Notes: generated by a model from the letters alone, not told the origin. Shown: positions 1-6,785, counted from the stretch's first letter. The stretch: 8,568 bases of DNA from DATJMJ01 sp035503975 (GCA_035503975.1 DATJST010000119.1:1-8568); one strand, 5' to 3'. Numbers and translations: made by a program.

Positions 1-111
1 CCAGCAGGGCTCAATGGTACGACTCAAGCCGACGAACTCGGCTTGTCTGGCAACCAACGGGTCCCTCCGCACCGGTATGGCCAGGCTGTAGACGACGAGT
101 TCGACTGGTGA
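1..111 (+). CDS. Possible C-terminal end of an unknown protein (partial)
   Basis: Frame 1 is open from the window edge to a TGA at 109-111, giving 36 codons that end in the acidic, aromatic tail QAVDDEFDW. I do not recognise the family. An open frame this short is common in GC-rich DNA, so this may be chance. It contains a perfect hairpin (arms CAAGCCGA at 25-32 and TCGGCTTG at 38-45, loop of five) without a following T-run, so it does not look like an intrinsic terminator. Sequence to the left of the window would settle whether a real gene ends here. Confidence 0.2.
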   Translation, partial: PAGLNGTTQADELGLSGNQRVPPHRYGQAVDDEFDW

Positions 112-932
112 GCGAGCCTGCCCGCAAACTGTCGACCACCATCGGCTTCGTATGTCGGCGAAAGCGCCGGCATTAATGCTGACGTGGCCGTCGCCCGCTA
201 ACCGTGGAACGCGGCGGAGTTGTACCAGCCGGCAGAGGCGGGGCGCTGAGTCGGGCCTTGGCCGTGGATCAAGCCAAGCCGACCTGGACGACGCCTTCAT
301 GGCCAAGGTGGGCGAGCTGGCCCCGGCCCCGTCGCCCCGACGGCCACAGGTAGAGCTGAGCAGTGCTACGAAAAGCCGTGGTATTGAGGCTTGTCCGAAG
401 CTGAGCCGCGCCAGTTCCTGCCTATTTCTCGGGCGGTCCAGGTCCCACGTCACGACGTGACCCAACTTTTCCCCGCATCCGCGGTTTCCATGAACAGCGC
501 CCGCCCGTTACCGGGATCATCATCTTGTCCCCCGTAAGCGCTTCCCGACTAGGACTCGATAGGATGTGTTTTATGTCATTTCATGTGTGTCGGAGGGGGG
601 ACTTGAAGGGTTACTCCTCTCCCCCCGGCGAGTTCATCGTCGGCCCGGAGCTATGGCTACCAGCGGCGTGACCAGGACTATCCCACTCACCGGCGACAAT
701 CGGCCGCCGCCGCAGGATCCTCAAGCCGCACGCCCGCGCTACACCGTATTTCCAGCCCATCGGCTCGACTCGTCTCGACACTAAGGCCGTCAAAAATACG
801 TCCACTCGATATCGAGAAGGTATACCTCATGCAATCAGTGGGCGGCCACGCCACAACAACTCGGGTACGCAGGGTATGGGGTCACCCGTCGAGTAATTCG
901 CCGCGGAGCTGCTGTGGGCGTCGCATCACGCT
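112..932. other. Gene-poor region, no supported gene
   Basis: About 820 bases hold no reading frame I can defend. The longest frames (102 codons from 152, 72 codons from 566, and a minus-strand 64 codons from 805) are rich in Arg, Pro and Ser, the usual mark of non-coding frames in GC-rich DNA, and show no recognisable domain. A patch near 281-330 reads ADLDDAFMAKVGELAPAP and is more protein-like, so a decayed gene is possible, but I cannot identify it. No tRNA, rRNA or CRISPR structure was seen. Confidence 0.5.
805..826. repeat. Two adjacent perfect palindromes
   Basis: CTCGATATCGAG (805-816, a 12-bp perfect palindrome) is followed two bases later by GGTATACC (819-826, 8-bp perfect). Both are AT-centred in otherwise GC-rich DNA. 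Side-by-side palindromes can be regulator sites, but no convincing gene starts nearby: the ATG at 829 opens only 35 unrecognised codons that run into the end of the MarR gene. The role is unknown. Confidence 0.3.
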
Positions 933-1466
933 TTAGCCTCCGTCAGTCGAGATTGGCCCGTCTCGATCGTCGCCGGGTTCGACCTCGAAAATGTCCATGC
1001 CGCGTCGGCGCGCGTCGCCAGCCACGATGAAGCTGGCGGTTGCAGAAAGCGCGTCTCGTCGAGCCGTACTCAGACCTTCCACCAGAACGGCGATCTCGCC
1101 TTCGATGGCTGTCGTCGCTTGGTCGACGAGTTGCCGGCCAGCGTTGGTGATGGCCACTTGGACGCTGCGACCGTCGAACGGGGAGGGCGTCCGCCTCACC
1201 AGCCCGCGTTCGGCGGCCCGGTCGACCAACCCGGTCACACTGGTCTTGTCAAGCTGCAGGAACCTGGCTAGTTCCTTGATGGTCGGCTCCCGGTCGCGGA
1301 GGATCCCGAGCAGGCGGGTTTGGGCAATTGAAAGGTCATGGGCGGCAGCGACGCGCCCGAGTGCGCCTTGTACTGCAAACGTGAGCTGCGCCAGCGCGTC
1401 CACCAGTCCCAGGTCTGTTGCCCCCGGCAATGGGGTGAGGACCGGGCGGCGCGGGGCTCGAGGCAT
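933..1466 (-). CDS. MarR-family transcriptional regulator
   Basis: A 177-residue winged-helix DNA-binding protein, normal length for MarR. The N-terminal helix (about 18-45) serves dimerisation. The winged helix-turn-helix spans about 46-106: LSIAQTRLLGILRDREPTIKE, then the likely recognition helix around DKTSVTGLVDRA (73-84), then the wing ending FDGRSVQVAIT. C-terminal helices to about 150 complete the dimer interface; the last 25 residues are an acidic tail. There is no cysteine, so thiol-based quinone sensing as in YodB is excluded and a bound ligand is more likely. An upstream in-frame start at 1526 would put coding sequence across the operators and is unlikely. ATG 1466 is preceded by a TACAAT hexamer at leaderless spacing and by no ribosome-binding site. 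It is divergent from the oxidoreductase and probably represses both genes. Confidence 0.9.
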   Translation of the reverse strand: MPRAPRRPVLTPLPGATDLGLVDALAQLTFAVQGALGRVAAAHDLSIAQTRLLGILRDREPTIKELARFLQLDKTSVTGLVDRAAERGLVRRTPSPFDGRSVQVAITNAGRQLVDQATTAIEGEIAVLVEGLSTARRDALSATASFIVAGDARRRGMDIFEVEPGDDRDGPISTDGG

Positions 1467-1473
1467 GTCGGAG

Positions 1474-1479
1474 ATTGTA
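1474..1479 (-). promoter_or_regulatory. Putative -10 element of a leaderless marR transcript
   Basis: Read on the minus strand this is TACAAT (five of six against TATAAT), with seven bases between it and the ATG at 1466. That spacing puts transcription start at or beside the A of the start codon, which fits the absence of a Shine-Dalgarno sequence. No good -35 is seen; the expected place lies inside the first operator palindrome, so bound repressor would block this promoter. Confidence 0.45.
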
Positions 1480-1482
1480 CCC

Positions 1483-1511
1483 TGGAAATAGATGGTGATA
1501 CCATCTATAAT
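1483..1511 (+). promoter_or_regulatory. Sigma70-type promoter of the oxidoreductase gene
   Basis: A perfect TATAAT at 1506-1511 lies 17 bases after TGGAAA (1483-1488, four of six against TTGACA). The predicted start is near 1518, leaving a leader of about 55 nt before ATG 1573. The -10 bridges the two operator palindromes and the -35 touches the first, so a bound regulator would exclude RNA polymerase. Confidence 0.65.
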
Positions 1512-1530
1512 GGATGGTGACACCATCTAT
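1488..1530. promoter_or_regulatory. Twin tandem palindromic operators, probably for the MarR protein
   Basis: Two 21-bp inverted repeats stand one base apart. The first (1488-1508) is perfect, ATAGATGGT-GAT-ACCATCTAT. The second (1510-1530) is ATGGATGGT-GAC-ACCATCTAT with one mismatched pair. Their centres (1498 and 1520) are 22 bp apart, about two helical turns, so two dimers would sit on the same DNA face. Symmetry, half-site size and position between divergent marR and its neighbour are typical of MarR autoregulation. Confidence 0.8.
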
Positions 1531-1558
1531 CGTGGGCGCTACCCTGCGCCCGGCGCAC

Positions 1559-1564
1559 AGGAGG
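1559..1564 (+). promoter_or_regulatory. Ribosome-binding site deciding the oxidoreductase start
   Basis: AGGAGG lies eight bases before ATG 1573. This strong site decides the start against the upstream in-frame start at 1492, which lies inside the operators. Confidence 0.8.
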
Positions 1565-1572
1565 CAAGGCAG

Positions 1573-2538
1573 ATGAGCATGCACGCGGCCGTGGTCCGGT
1601 CCTTCGACCATCCTCCCCGGTACGAGACGTTCCCCACCCCCCGACCGGCCGAGCCCGACGAGGTGATCGTCGACGTCCTGGCCGCGGCCCTACACCCACG
1701 CGTCCGCACCGACGCTTCGGGCCGGCATTACACCAGCACTGGCGCACTGCCAATGATCCCCGGCATCGATGGGGTGGGCCGGTTGCCGGACGGCCAGCAA
1801 ATCTACTTTGTTGTGCCCGACAATATGTGGGGGTCAATGGCGGAGCAGGCCGTAGCCGACCTGCGCCTGACCGTCCCCCTCGCCGAGGACGTCAACGTGG
1901 CCAAGGTGGCGGCGGCAATGAACCCGGCAATGTCCGCGTGGGTGGCGCTCCGCCGGCGCGTCCCACTGCAGGCCGGCCAGTCCGTCCTGGTCCTCGGGGC
2001 CACGGGCAACGCCGGGGCCATGGCTGTACAGGTGGCCAAACGCCTCGGCGCCGGCGCCGTCATCGGCGCCGGCCGCAACCCCGAACGGCTCGCCGCACTT
2101 CCCTCTCTCGGTGCGGACCAGGTTGTGGCCCTAGCCGACGACCCTGAGGTAACGGGCGAACGCCTGGCCAACGCGGCTGCCGAGGTGGACGTCGTGGTCG
2201 ACTACCTGTGGGGCAAACCGGCCAGTACCGCCATGATGGCCCTGCTGAAGGCCCGAGCCGACCGCAGCCGAGCGATGGACTGGGTACAGATCGGCGCCAC
2301 CGCGGGCCCGACGATCGAACTGCCGTCGGTGGCCCTGCGCTCGGCCAACCTGCGGCTGCAGGGAAACGGGCAGGGCGCGGTACCCACCGCGGTTTATGTG
2401 GGCGAACTGCCGGCTCTCGTCGAGGAGATCGACAACGGTGGCATAGAAGTAAACGCTGAAACAGTCCCACTGCTCGATGTCGAAGCCACCTGGACCGCCC
2501 CCGCGGTCCCCGGGGTGCGCACCGTTTTCATTCCCTAA
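1573..2538 (+). CDS. Zinc-free MDR-family quinone oxidoreductase-like enzyme
   Basis: A 321-residue protein of the medium-chain dehydrogenase/reductase superfamily, close to the usual size of quinone oxidoreductases. The N-terminal GroES-like domain (about 1-120) includes the HPRVRTDASG stretch and the PMIPGIDGVG signature near 60-69. The Rossmann NAD(P)H-binding domain (about 135-265) opens with VLVLGATGNAGAMAVQVAK, glycines at 142, 145 and 148, followed by AGRNPERLAAL, where R168 may favour NADPH. No cysteine occurs anywhere, so the catalytic and structural zinc ligands of alcohol dehydrogenases are absent. It is expected to be a cytoplasmic NADPH-dependent reductase of quinones or enones; the substrate cannot be read from sequence. 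Divergence from marR and the twin operators imply induction by a small molecule. Confidence 0.85.
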   Translation: MSMHAAVVRSFDHPPRYETFPTPRPAEPDEVIVDVLAAALHPRVRTDASGRHYTSTGALPMIPGIDGVGRLPDGQQIYFVVPDNMWGSMAEQAVADLRLTVPLAEDVNVAKVAAAMNPAMSAWVALRRRVPLQAGQSVLVLGATGNAGAMAVQVAKRLGAGAVIGAGRNPERLAALPSLGADQVVALADDPEVTGERLANAAAEVDVVVDYLWGKPASTAMMALLKARADRSRAMDWVQIGATAGPTIELPSVALRSANLRLQGNGQGAVPTAVYVGELPALVEEIDNGGIEVNAETVPLLDVEATWTAPAVPGVRTVFIP

Positions 2539-2746
2539 GACGCGGGGCGCCGTGCTGCGCGCTTGCAATCACGCTCCGCCGGTACCGCTTATCCCGCTCG
2601 GGCGGCGATGTTCGTGGTCCACGAGCGCGTCGATAAACTCGGGTGGGACGTAGTCGCACTTCGGGCCGAGCGAGTTCCCGAGAACCCGGGGCGTCCAAGT
2701 AGGTTTGCCAACCTCGGCAACTGGAGCCCTGGGCACCGGCCCACTT

Positions 2747-3293
2747 ATGGTAGGGCCAGTGGACTCCCTTACCCGGCTCGCGCTCCATGCCCGGGCCGGT
2801 GACACTCCGGCGCTCGCTTCGTCGAATCCGGCTACCAGGAAGTGTGGAGGTTCTGTGCCAGCCTGACGAGCCCTAACGAGTCCGACGACCTCTGCCAGGA
2901 GGTCTTCGCCCGCGCCGTAAGAGCCCTGCCAAACTTCCGCGCCGGCTCCTCGGCCCGCACGTGGCTCCTTTCCATAGCCCGTTACACGTGTGCTGACGAG
3001 CTCCGGGCCAGCTGGCGCCGGCGCAAACAAGATGCACTTGCTGCGCGTACGCAGCCCGTTTTGGTCCCCGACCACAGCGGCGTTGTCACCGTAGCGGAGC
3101 TCATCCACCAGCTCGAGGGGGACCGAAGGACGGCGTTCGTGCTACGCAGGTGCTCGGTCTTTCCTACGAAGAAGCGGCATCGGTCTGTAACTGCCCCATC
3201 GGCACGATCCGGTCCCGCGTCGCGCGCGCCCGCGCCGACCTCCTCGGGCTCCTGAGGTCGGCGGGCGAACGCGAGCGCCGGCGGCACGCCTAA
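2747..3293 (+). pseudogene. SigC-like ECF sigma factor, broken by two frameshifts
   Basis: Joining three frames rebuilds about 182 residues, full length for an ECF sigma factor. Frame A (from ATG 2747, or GTG 2759) gives DSLTRLALHARAGDTPALA. Near 2817 one base is missing and the next frame continues FVESGYQEVWRFCASL, then sigma region 2 (SDDLCQEVFARAVRALPNF, SSARTWLLSIARYTCADEL). Near 3143 another base is missing, after which region 4 reads TQVLGLSYEEAASV and IGTIRSRVARARADLL to TAA 3291-3293. Order and motifs resemble M. tuberculosis SigC as I remember it. Neither site has an X-XXY-YYZ slippery heptamer, so programmed frameshifting is unlikely. The gene is either a recent pseudogene or carries two base-deletion sequencing errors; flanking genes are intact. 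If it were active, it would direct RNA polymerase to a small regulon. Confidence 0.8.
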
Positions 3294-3426
3294 ATACATT
3301 CCGCGTTTACCTGGTGCACTCTGAGCGCGGTTTAGTGCTCACCGAGAGGCGGCAAGCATGACCGAAAGAACTCTCGCGCGGCGGTAGCGCTCAGGGACCT
3401 ACCCGGTATCTTCGAGAACTGGCGGG

Positions 3427-3456
3427 TTGACATCTAAGGGGTACCGAAGCTTTAAT
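3427..3456 (+). promoter_or_regulatory. Strong sigma70-type promoter of the iron-import operon
   Basis: A perfect TTGACA (3427-3432) is followed after 18 bases by TTTAAT (3451-3456, five of six). The predicted start is near 3463, about 29 nt before GTG 3492. It resembles a housekeeping promoter, so the operon probably does not depend on the broken ECF sigma factor upstream. Confidence 0.65.
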
Positions 3457-3457
3457 G

Positions 3458-3488
3458 TTAGGCGCGCCTGATATTAGTGCGCCCCTAA
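3458..3488. promoter_or_regulatory. Inverted repeat over the transcription start; possible operator or leader hairpin
   Basis: TTAGGCGCGC (3458-3467) is matched by GCGCCCCTAA (3479-3488), nine of ten pairs complementary, with an 11-base AT-rich loop. A nested shorter palindrome, TTAGGCGCGCCTGA (3458-3471), spans the predicted start. The outer TTAGG and CCTAA resemble DtxR/IdeR half-sites, but their spacing (21 bases, not 9) does not fit the canonical 19-bp iron box. It could bind a repressor, or fold in RNA just before the start codon. Confidence 0.45.
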
Positions 3489-3491
3489 GAA

Positions 3492-4001
3492 GTGAGCGCC
3501 TTGATGTCCCCGCCCACTGCAGCCGGCTCTCTTCGTCAAGAAAGGGTAGGACGTCTCTTGAACAACGCAAGACGCTGCGGGGCTGAACAAAGAGCATCAG
3601 GCACAACCGGGAAGCGCACCCCTCTCGGTCTCTCAGTCCTCGCTCTCCTGATCTGCGCACCCGTTGTCATTGTTGCTATCGGGACCTTGGGTGCCGGCGC
3701 CACTACCACCCCGACAACGCCGGCGAAGGCTACAAGGACAGGGATAGCAGCCAGCTGCACACGGGTGGCCGACGTCCTGTCCGACGGCCCCGACCCTGAT
3801 GCCGACCCCGTCGGCTATGCGCTGGCGCAGGTCCTGCCCCTACGTAGGATCTCTACGACCGACATCACTCTAAAAAAGGACATCGACACCCTCGCGTCAG
3901 CCTATGAAACCGTTTATAAGACAAACGACAACAAGAGCGCTTACGACGCAGTGGACAAGGCAGGCAAGGAGCTCGACGAGATTTGCCCGAGGGCGTTCTG
4001 A
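3492..4001 (+). CDS. Small single-pass membrane protein of unknown function, first gene of the iron operon
   Basis: I do not recognise this 169-residue protein. It has a basic N-terminal segment (1-44, several Arg/Lys), one membrane helix (about 45-68, LGLSVLALLICAPVVIVAIG), a Thr/Pro-rich linker (71-82) and a soluble domain (83-169) predicted outside the cell. That domain has DGPDPDADPVGYALAQVLPL near 98-117, then helical Lys/Asp-rich sequence, and two cysteines (89 and 165) near its ends that could pair. The stop TGA shares one base with the ATG of the iron-binding protein (TGATG at 3999-4003), implying coupled translation and a joint role, perhaps as partner or anchor. The start is uncertain: GTG 3492 is the first possible codon after an in-frame stop; ATG 3504 is the alternative. 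Confidence 0.7.
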   Translation: MSALMSPPTAAGSLRQERVGRLLNNARRCGAEQRASGTTGKRTPLGLSVLALLICAPVVIVAIGTLGAGATTTPTTPAKATRTGIAASCTRVADVLSDGPDPDADPVGYALAQVLPLRRISTTDITLKKDIDTLASAYETVYKTNDNKSAYDAVDKAGKELDEICPRAF

Positions 4002-5116
4002 TGCGATGGCACGTGAGAAGACACCGGCGCCACAATGCAAACGGGACGATGAGCAACGGATGGAAAGCAGGCATCGCACTCATAGTTTCGGGGATGTTCA
4101 TACCGCTTGGGGGTGGCGCTAGCGCCTCGGCCGCCGTGCGAGCACAGACGAGCACCGTGACCCTGGTGCTTTACAACGGTCAGCACCAACAGACCACCGA
4201 TTCAGTGGTACAGGGTTTTGAAGGCTCCCACCCGGGCATCAAGGTCCTGGTGCGCAACGACGACGAGGACACTTTCGATGCCCAGATCGTCGCCGAGGGT
4301 TCCCGTTCGCCGGCCGACCTCTTCTATACAGAGAACTCGCCGGCGCTCGAGTTTTTGCAACAACGCGGGCTGCTGGCGAAGGTAGACCCCTCGACACTGG
4401 CCCATACACCGGCCAAGTACAACTCGCCCGAGGGCGATTGGGTGGGAGTTTCAGCCCGGGTCAGCGTCCTCATCTACAACCCCAAGCTCATCAAAAAGAC
4501 CGACCTGCCCACACATGTCCTCCAGCTTTCCAACCCGAAGTACAAGGGCTCGCTGGCGTTTGCCGCCGGCGAGACCGATTTCCAACCGATCGTCACCGCG
4601 GTGACTAGGGCCTACGGGGTTAAGGCCACCCTCAAATGGCTCGACGGGATAAAGGCCAACGCCGGGGACCACATCTACCCCGACAACGAGACCATCGCGG
4701 ACGAGGTCAACCGGGGCCAGGTCGCCTTCGGCGTCGTCAACCAGTACTACTGGTACCGGATGCGGGCGGAGGTCGGCGCCTTGAATATGCACTCGCAGAT
4801 CGCCTACTTTGCCCCCGGCGACCCCGGTTATGTTATCGACGTCTCGGGTGCGGGCATTTTGAAGTCATCGAAGAACAAGGCTGCCGCGCAGGAGTTCCTC
4901 GCCTATCTGGTGTCCAAGGCCGGCCAGGAAGTCGTGGCCGACTCAGGGGACGGCGCCAGCCAATCGATCAGCTTCGAGTACCCGATCGCTTCGGGAGTCA
5001 CAACGAAAGCGCCGGAGACGCCGTTCCAGGATTTGCGGCCGTACCCCATCACCATCGCCCAGCTCGGCACCGGGGCGGAAGCTATCAACCTGCTGCGAGA
5101 AGTCGAGCTGCTGTGA
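4001..5116 (+). CDS. fbpA: FbpA-type ferric-iron ABC transporter substrate-binding protein
   Basis: Extracytoplasmic Fe(III)-binding protein of an ABC importer, 371 residues. An Arg/His-rich start and hydrophobic stretch (about 20-45, WKAGIALIVSGMFIPLGGG) form a Sec-type signal, cleaved probably around 45-49. The fold resembles bacterial transferrin FbpA, and all four ligand positions known from Haemophilus FbpA (H9, E57, Y195, Y196) can be matched: H62 in LYNGQHQ, E111 in FYTEN, and Y249-Y250 in NQYYWY. There is no lipobox cysteine, which is unusual for a binding protein of a Gram-positive cell and leaves surface retention unexplained. ATG 4001 overlaps the upstream stop and has GAGGG seven bases ahead; TTG 3983 and ATG 4049 are weaker alternatives. 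The permease gene follows after 55 bp. Confidence 0.92.
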   Translation: MRWHVRRHRRHNANGTMSNGWKAGIALIVSGMFIPLGGGASASAAVRAQTSTVTLVLYNGQHQQTTDSVVQGFEGSHPGIKVLVRNDDEDTFDAQIVAEGSRSPADLFYTENSPALEFLQQRGLLAKVDPSTLAHTPAKYNSPEGDWVGVSARVSVLIYNPKLIKKTDLPTHVLQLSNPKYKGSLAFAAGETDFQPIVTAVTRAYGVKATLKWLDGIKANAGDHIYPDNETIADEVNRGQVAFGVVNQYYWYRMRAEVGALNMHSQIAYFAPGDPGYVIDVSGAGILKSSKNKAAAQEFLAYLVSKAGQEVVADSGDGASQSISFEYPIASGVTTKAPETPFQDLRPYPITIAQLGTGAEAINLLREVELL

Positions 5117-5171
5117 CGCTGCCCCGCTGCCCTGGGAACACTCCACAGCAAAACGTGATGTCCCTGCATAC

Positions 5172-6785
5172 ATGAACGTTGCCGCCGCCAAGGCGCCGAG
5201 GCGGCCGACCCCCGGGCCTCCACTGGACGGCGCCGTGCCGTCCCGTCGGCCGGCCCGCCCAAAAGTCCTTTACGCTCTCTGCCTGATCGTCGTCGTCGCC
5301 CTCGCCGTGCCACTGGTCTTCTTGTTGGCGGAGGCGGCCAATGCGGGCTGGGCCGGCGTGTGGGCCCTGATTTGGCGCTCCCTTACCGCAGAACTGCTGT
5401 GGAACACGGTGCGCCTGACCGCGGTGGTCACCGTTCTCTGCGCCGTCGTCGGCACCCTGGCGGCCTATGGCGTCGAGCGGACCACTCTTCCTGGGCGCCA
5501 CATCTGGGCCGTACTCGTTGTCGTCCCTATCGCCACCCCGGACTTCGTCGTTGCCTTCGGGTGGAACTCACTGTTCACGTGGGTTCACGGCTTCCGGGGC
5601 GCCGTGCTCGTGATGACCATCGCGGTCTACCCCCTGGTGTACCTGCCCGTAGCAGCCAGCTTGCGGGGCGCCGACCCTGGTCAAGAGGAGCTGGCTCGTT
5701 CCCTGTGCACCAGCCGGTTACGTGTGTTCTGGCGCATCACCGTCGGCCAAGCGCGACGGGCCATCCTGGGCGGCAGCCTCCTGGTTGCCCTCGTCGTGCT
5801 GGCCGAGTACGGGGCCTTCGAGATCCTCGCCTTCCGGACCTTCACGACCGAGATCTTCTCGGAGTTCCAGTCCGGGTTCGATACCAGCTCTGCCTGCGCG
5901 CTCTCAATAGTGCTCGTACTTTTATCCCTCGTCGTCCTGCTTGGTGAGCACACATCACGCGGACGTGGGATCGTGGCCCCCGTCGGTCAAAACGCGCCGC
6001 GGGTGCTCACTCGCCGGCACCTCGGGAAATCCACACTGCCCGTCCTGCTCGCCTATACCGTCCTCGTCGGCGCCGCGCTGGGCGTACCCGTGGCCGCGTC
6101 GGTGTACTGGGTCTTAGAGGGCGGCGCTGTCGCCTTTGCCGGTACACCTCTGGTTACTGCTGCGGCTTACACCGCGGCCTACAGCGCCGCCGCAGGAGCG
6201 CTGGCCACACTGGGGGCGATCCCCGTCGCCCTCCTCGCCATCCGGCACCCTAGCCGCTGGTCATTGGTCGTCGAGCGCTCGACCTACCTCATCCTGGCCA
6301 CGCCCGGGCTTGTCGTGGCTTTAGCGTTGGTGTACTTCTCCGAACAGGACGCTGGCGGGTTCGCCTACCAGACAGCCCCACTCCTGGTTTTCGCCTATGC
6401 CCTGTTGTTCTTTCCGCTGGCGCTCGTCGGGGTGAGGACCTCGGTACTGCAAGTGCCCGTGTCGCTGGAGGAAGTGGCGAGCTCTCTCGGAGTCCGACGC
6501 GTCGGCGTGTTTTGGCGAGTGACGTTCCGGCTCATCGCGCCAGGGCTCGGGGCCGCTTTCTGCCTTGTCTTTTTATCCTGCGTGACCGAACTCACGGCCA
6601 CGCTGATCCTCATCCCGACGGGGGTCGAGACACTGGCCACCCAGTTTTGGGCTTATCAACAGAACCTCTCTTACGGCCAGGCCGCCCCGTTCGCCTTGGT
6701 CATCATCGCCATAGCCGCAGTGCCGTCCTATGTCCTCGGACGGTTCTTCGACCGCCTGCCATCTCGCGCCCGGGCCTCTCTGTAA
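5172..6785 (+). CDS. fbpB: FbpB-type ferric-iron ABC transporter permease, fused two-domain
   Basis: A 537-residue inner-membrane permease with two tandem BPD_transp_1 domains, as in FbpB/AfuB/SfuB, so one chain forms the whole channel. After a basic cytoplasmic N-terminus (1-30), about 12 membrane helices are visible. Each half carries an EAA loop that docks the ATPase: EELARSLCTSRLRVFWRITV (172-191) and EEVASSLGVRRVGVFWRVTF (433-452), 261 residues apart. The pathway is FbpA-bound Fe(III) to the cytoplasm at the cost of ATP. No clear ribosome-binding site precedes ATG 5172, and no other in-frame start is better. The FbpC-type ATPase that usually completes the operon is absent: the next gene is convergent. 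Transcription probably continues from the promoter at 3427. Confidence 0.93.
   Translation: MNVAAAKAPRRPTPGPPLDGAVPSRRPARPKVLYALCLIVVVALAVPLVFLLAEAANAGWAGVWALIWRSLTAELLWNTVRLTAVVTVLCAVVGTLAAYGVERTTLPGRHIWAVLVVVPIATPDFVVAFGWNSLFTWVHGFRGAVLVMTIAVYPLVYLPVAASLRGADPGQEELARSLCTSRLRVFWRITVGQARRAILGGSLLVALVVLAEYGAFEILAFRTFTTEIFSEFQSGFDTSSACALSIVLVLLSLVVLLGEHTSRGRGIVAPVGQNAPRVLTRRHLGKSTLPVLLAYTVLVGAALGVPVAASVYWVLEGGAVAFAGTPLVTAAAYTAAYSAAAGALATLGAIPVALLAIRHPSRWSLVVERSTYLILATPGLVVALALVYFSEQDAGGFAYQTAPLLVFAYALLFFPLALVGVRTSVLQVPVSLEEVASSLGVRRVGVFWRVTFRLIAPGLGAAFCLVFLSCVTELTATLILIPTGVETLATQFWAYQQNLSYGQAAPFALVIIAIAAVPSYVLGRFFDRLPSRARASL

Noticed and set aside
592..626. G-run and C-run pair as a terminator
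   Set aside because: GGGGGGA (595-601) pairs with TCCCCCC (620-626), but the loop is 18 bases, no T-run follows and no gene ends nearby.
829..936. A 35-codon frame starting just after the palindromes
   Set aside because: It has no ribosome-binding site, is rich in Arg/Ser, resembles nothing recognised and overlaps the end of marR.
991..1491. A 166-codon plus-strand frame opposite marR
   Set aside because: It is antisense to a clear MarR gene, is rich in Arg/Ser, has no domain and runs into the operator region.
2569..3108. A 179-codon minus-strand frame across the sigma-factor region
   Set aside because: Most of it is antisense to conserved sigma regions 1-3 and the upstream half shows no domain. 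Only its last 44 codons were kept as a weak observation.
2816..3145. Programmed ribosomal frameshifting in the sigma factor
   Set aside because: Both shifts would be -1, but neither site has a slippery heptamer or an obvious downstream stimulatory structure, and two such events in one short gene are improbable.
3458..3476. Canonical DtxR/IdeR iron box
   Set aside because: Only the outer TTAGG matches at the proper place; the second half-site is not at the 19-bp spacing, so it is described only as an operator-like palindrome.
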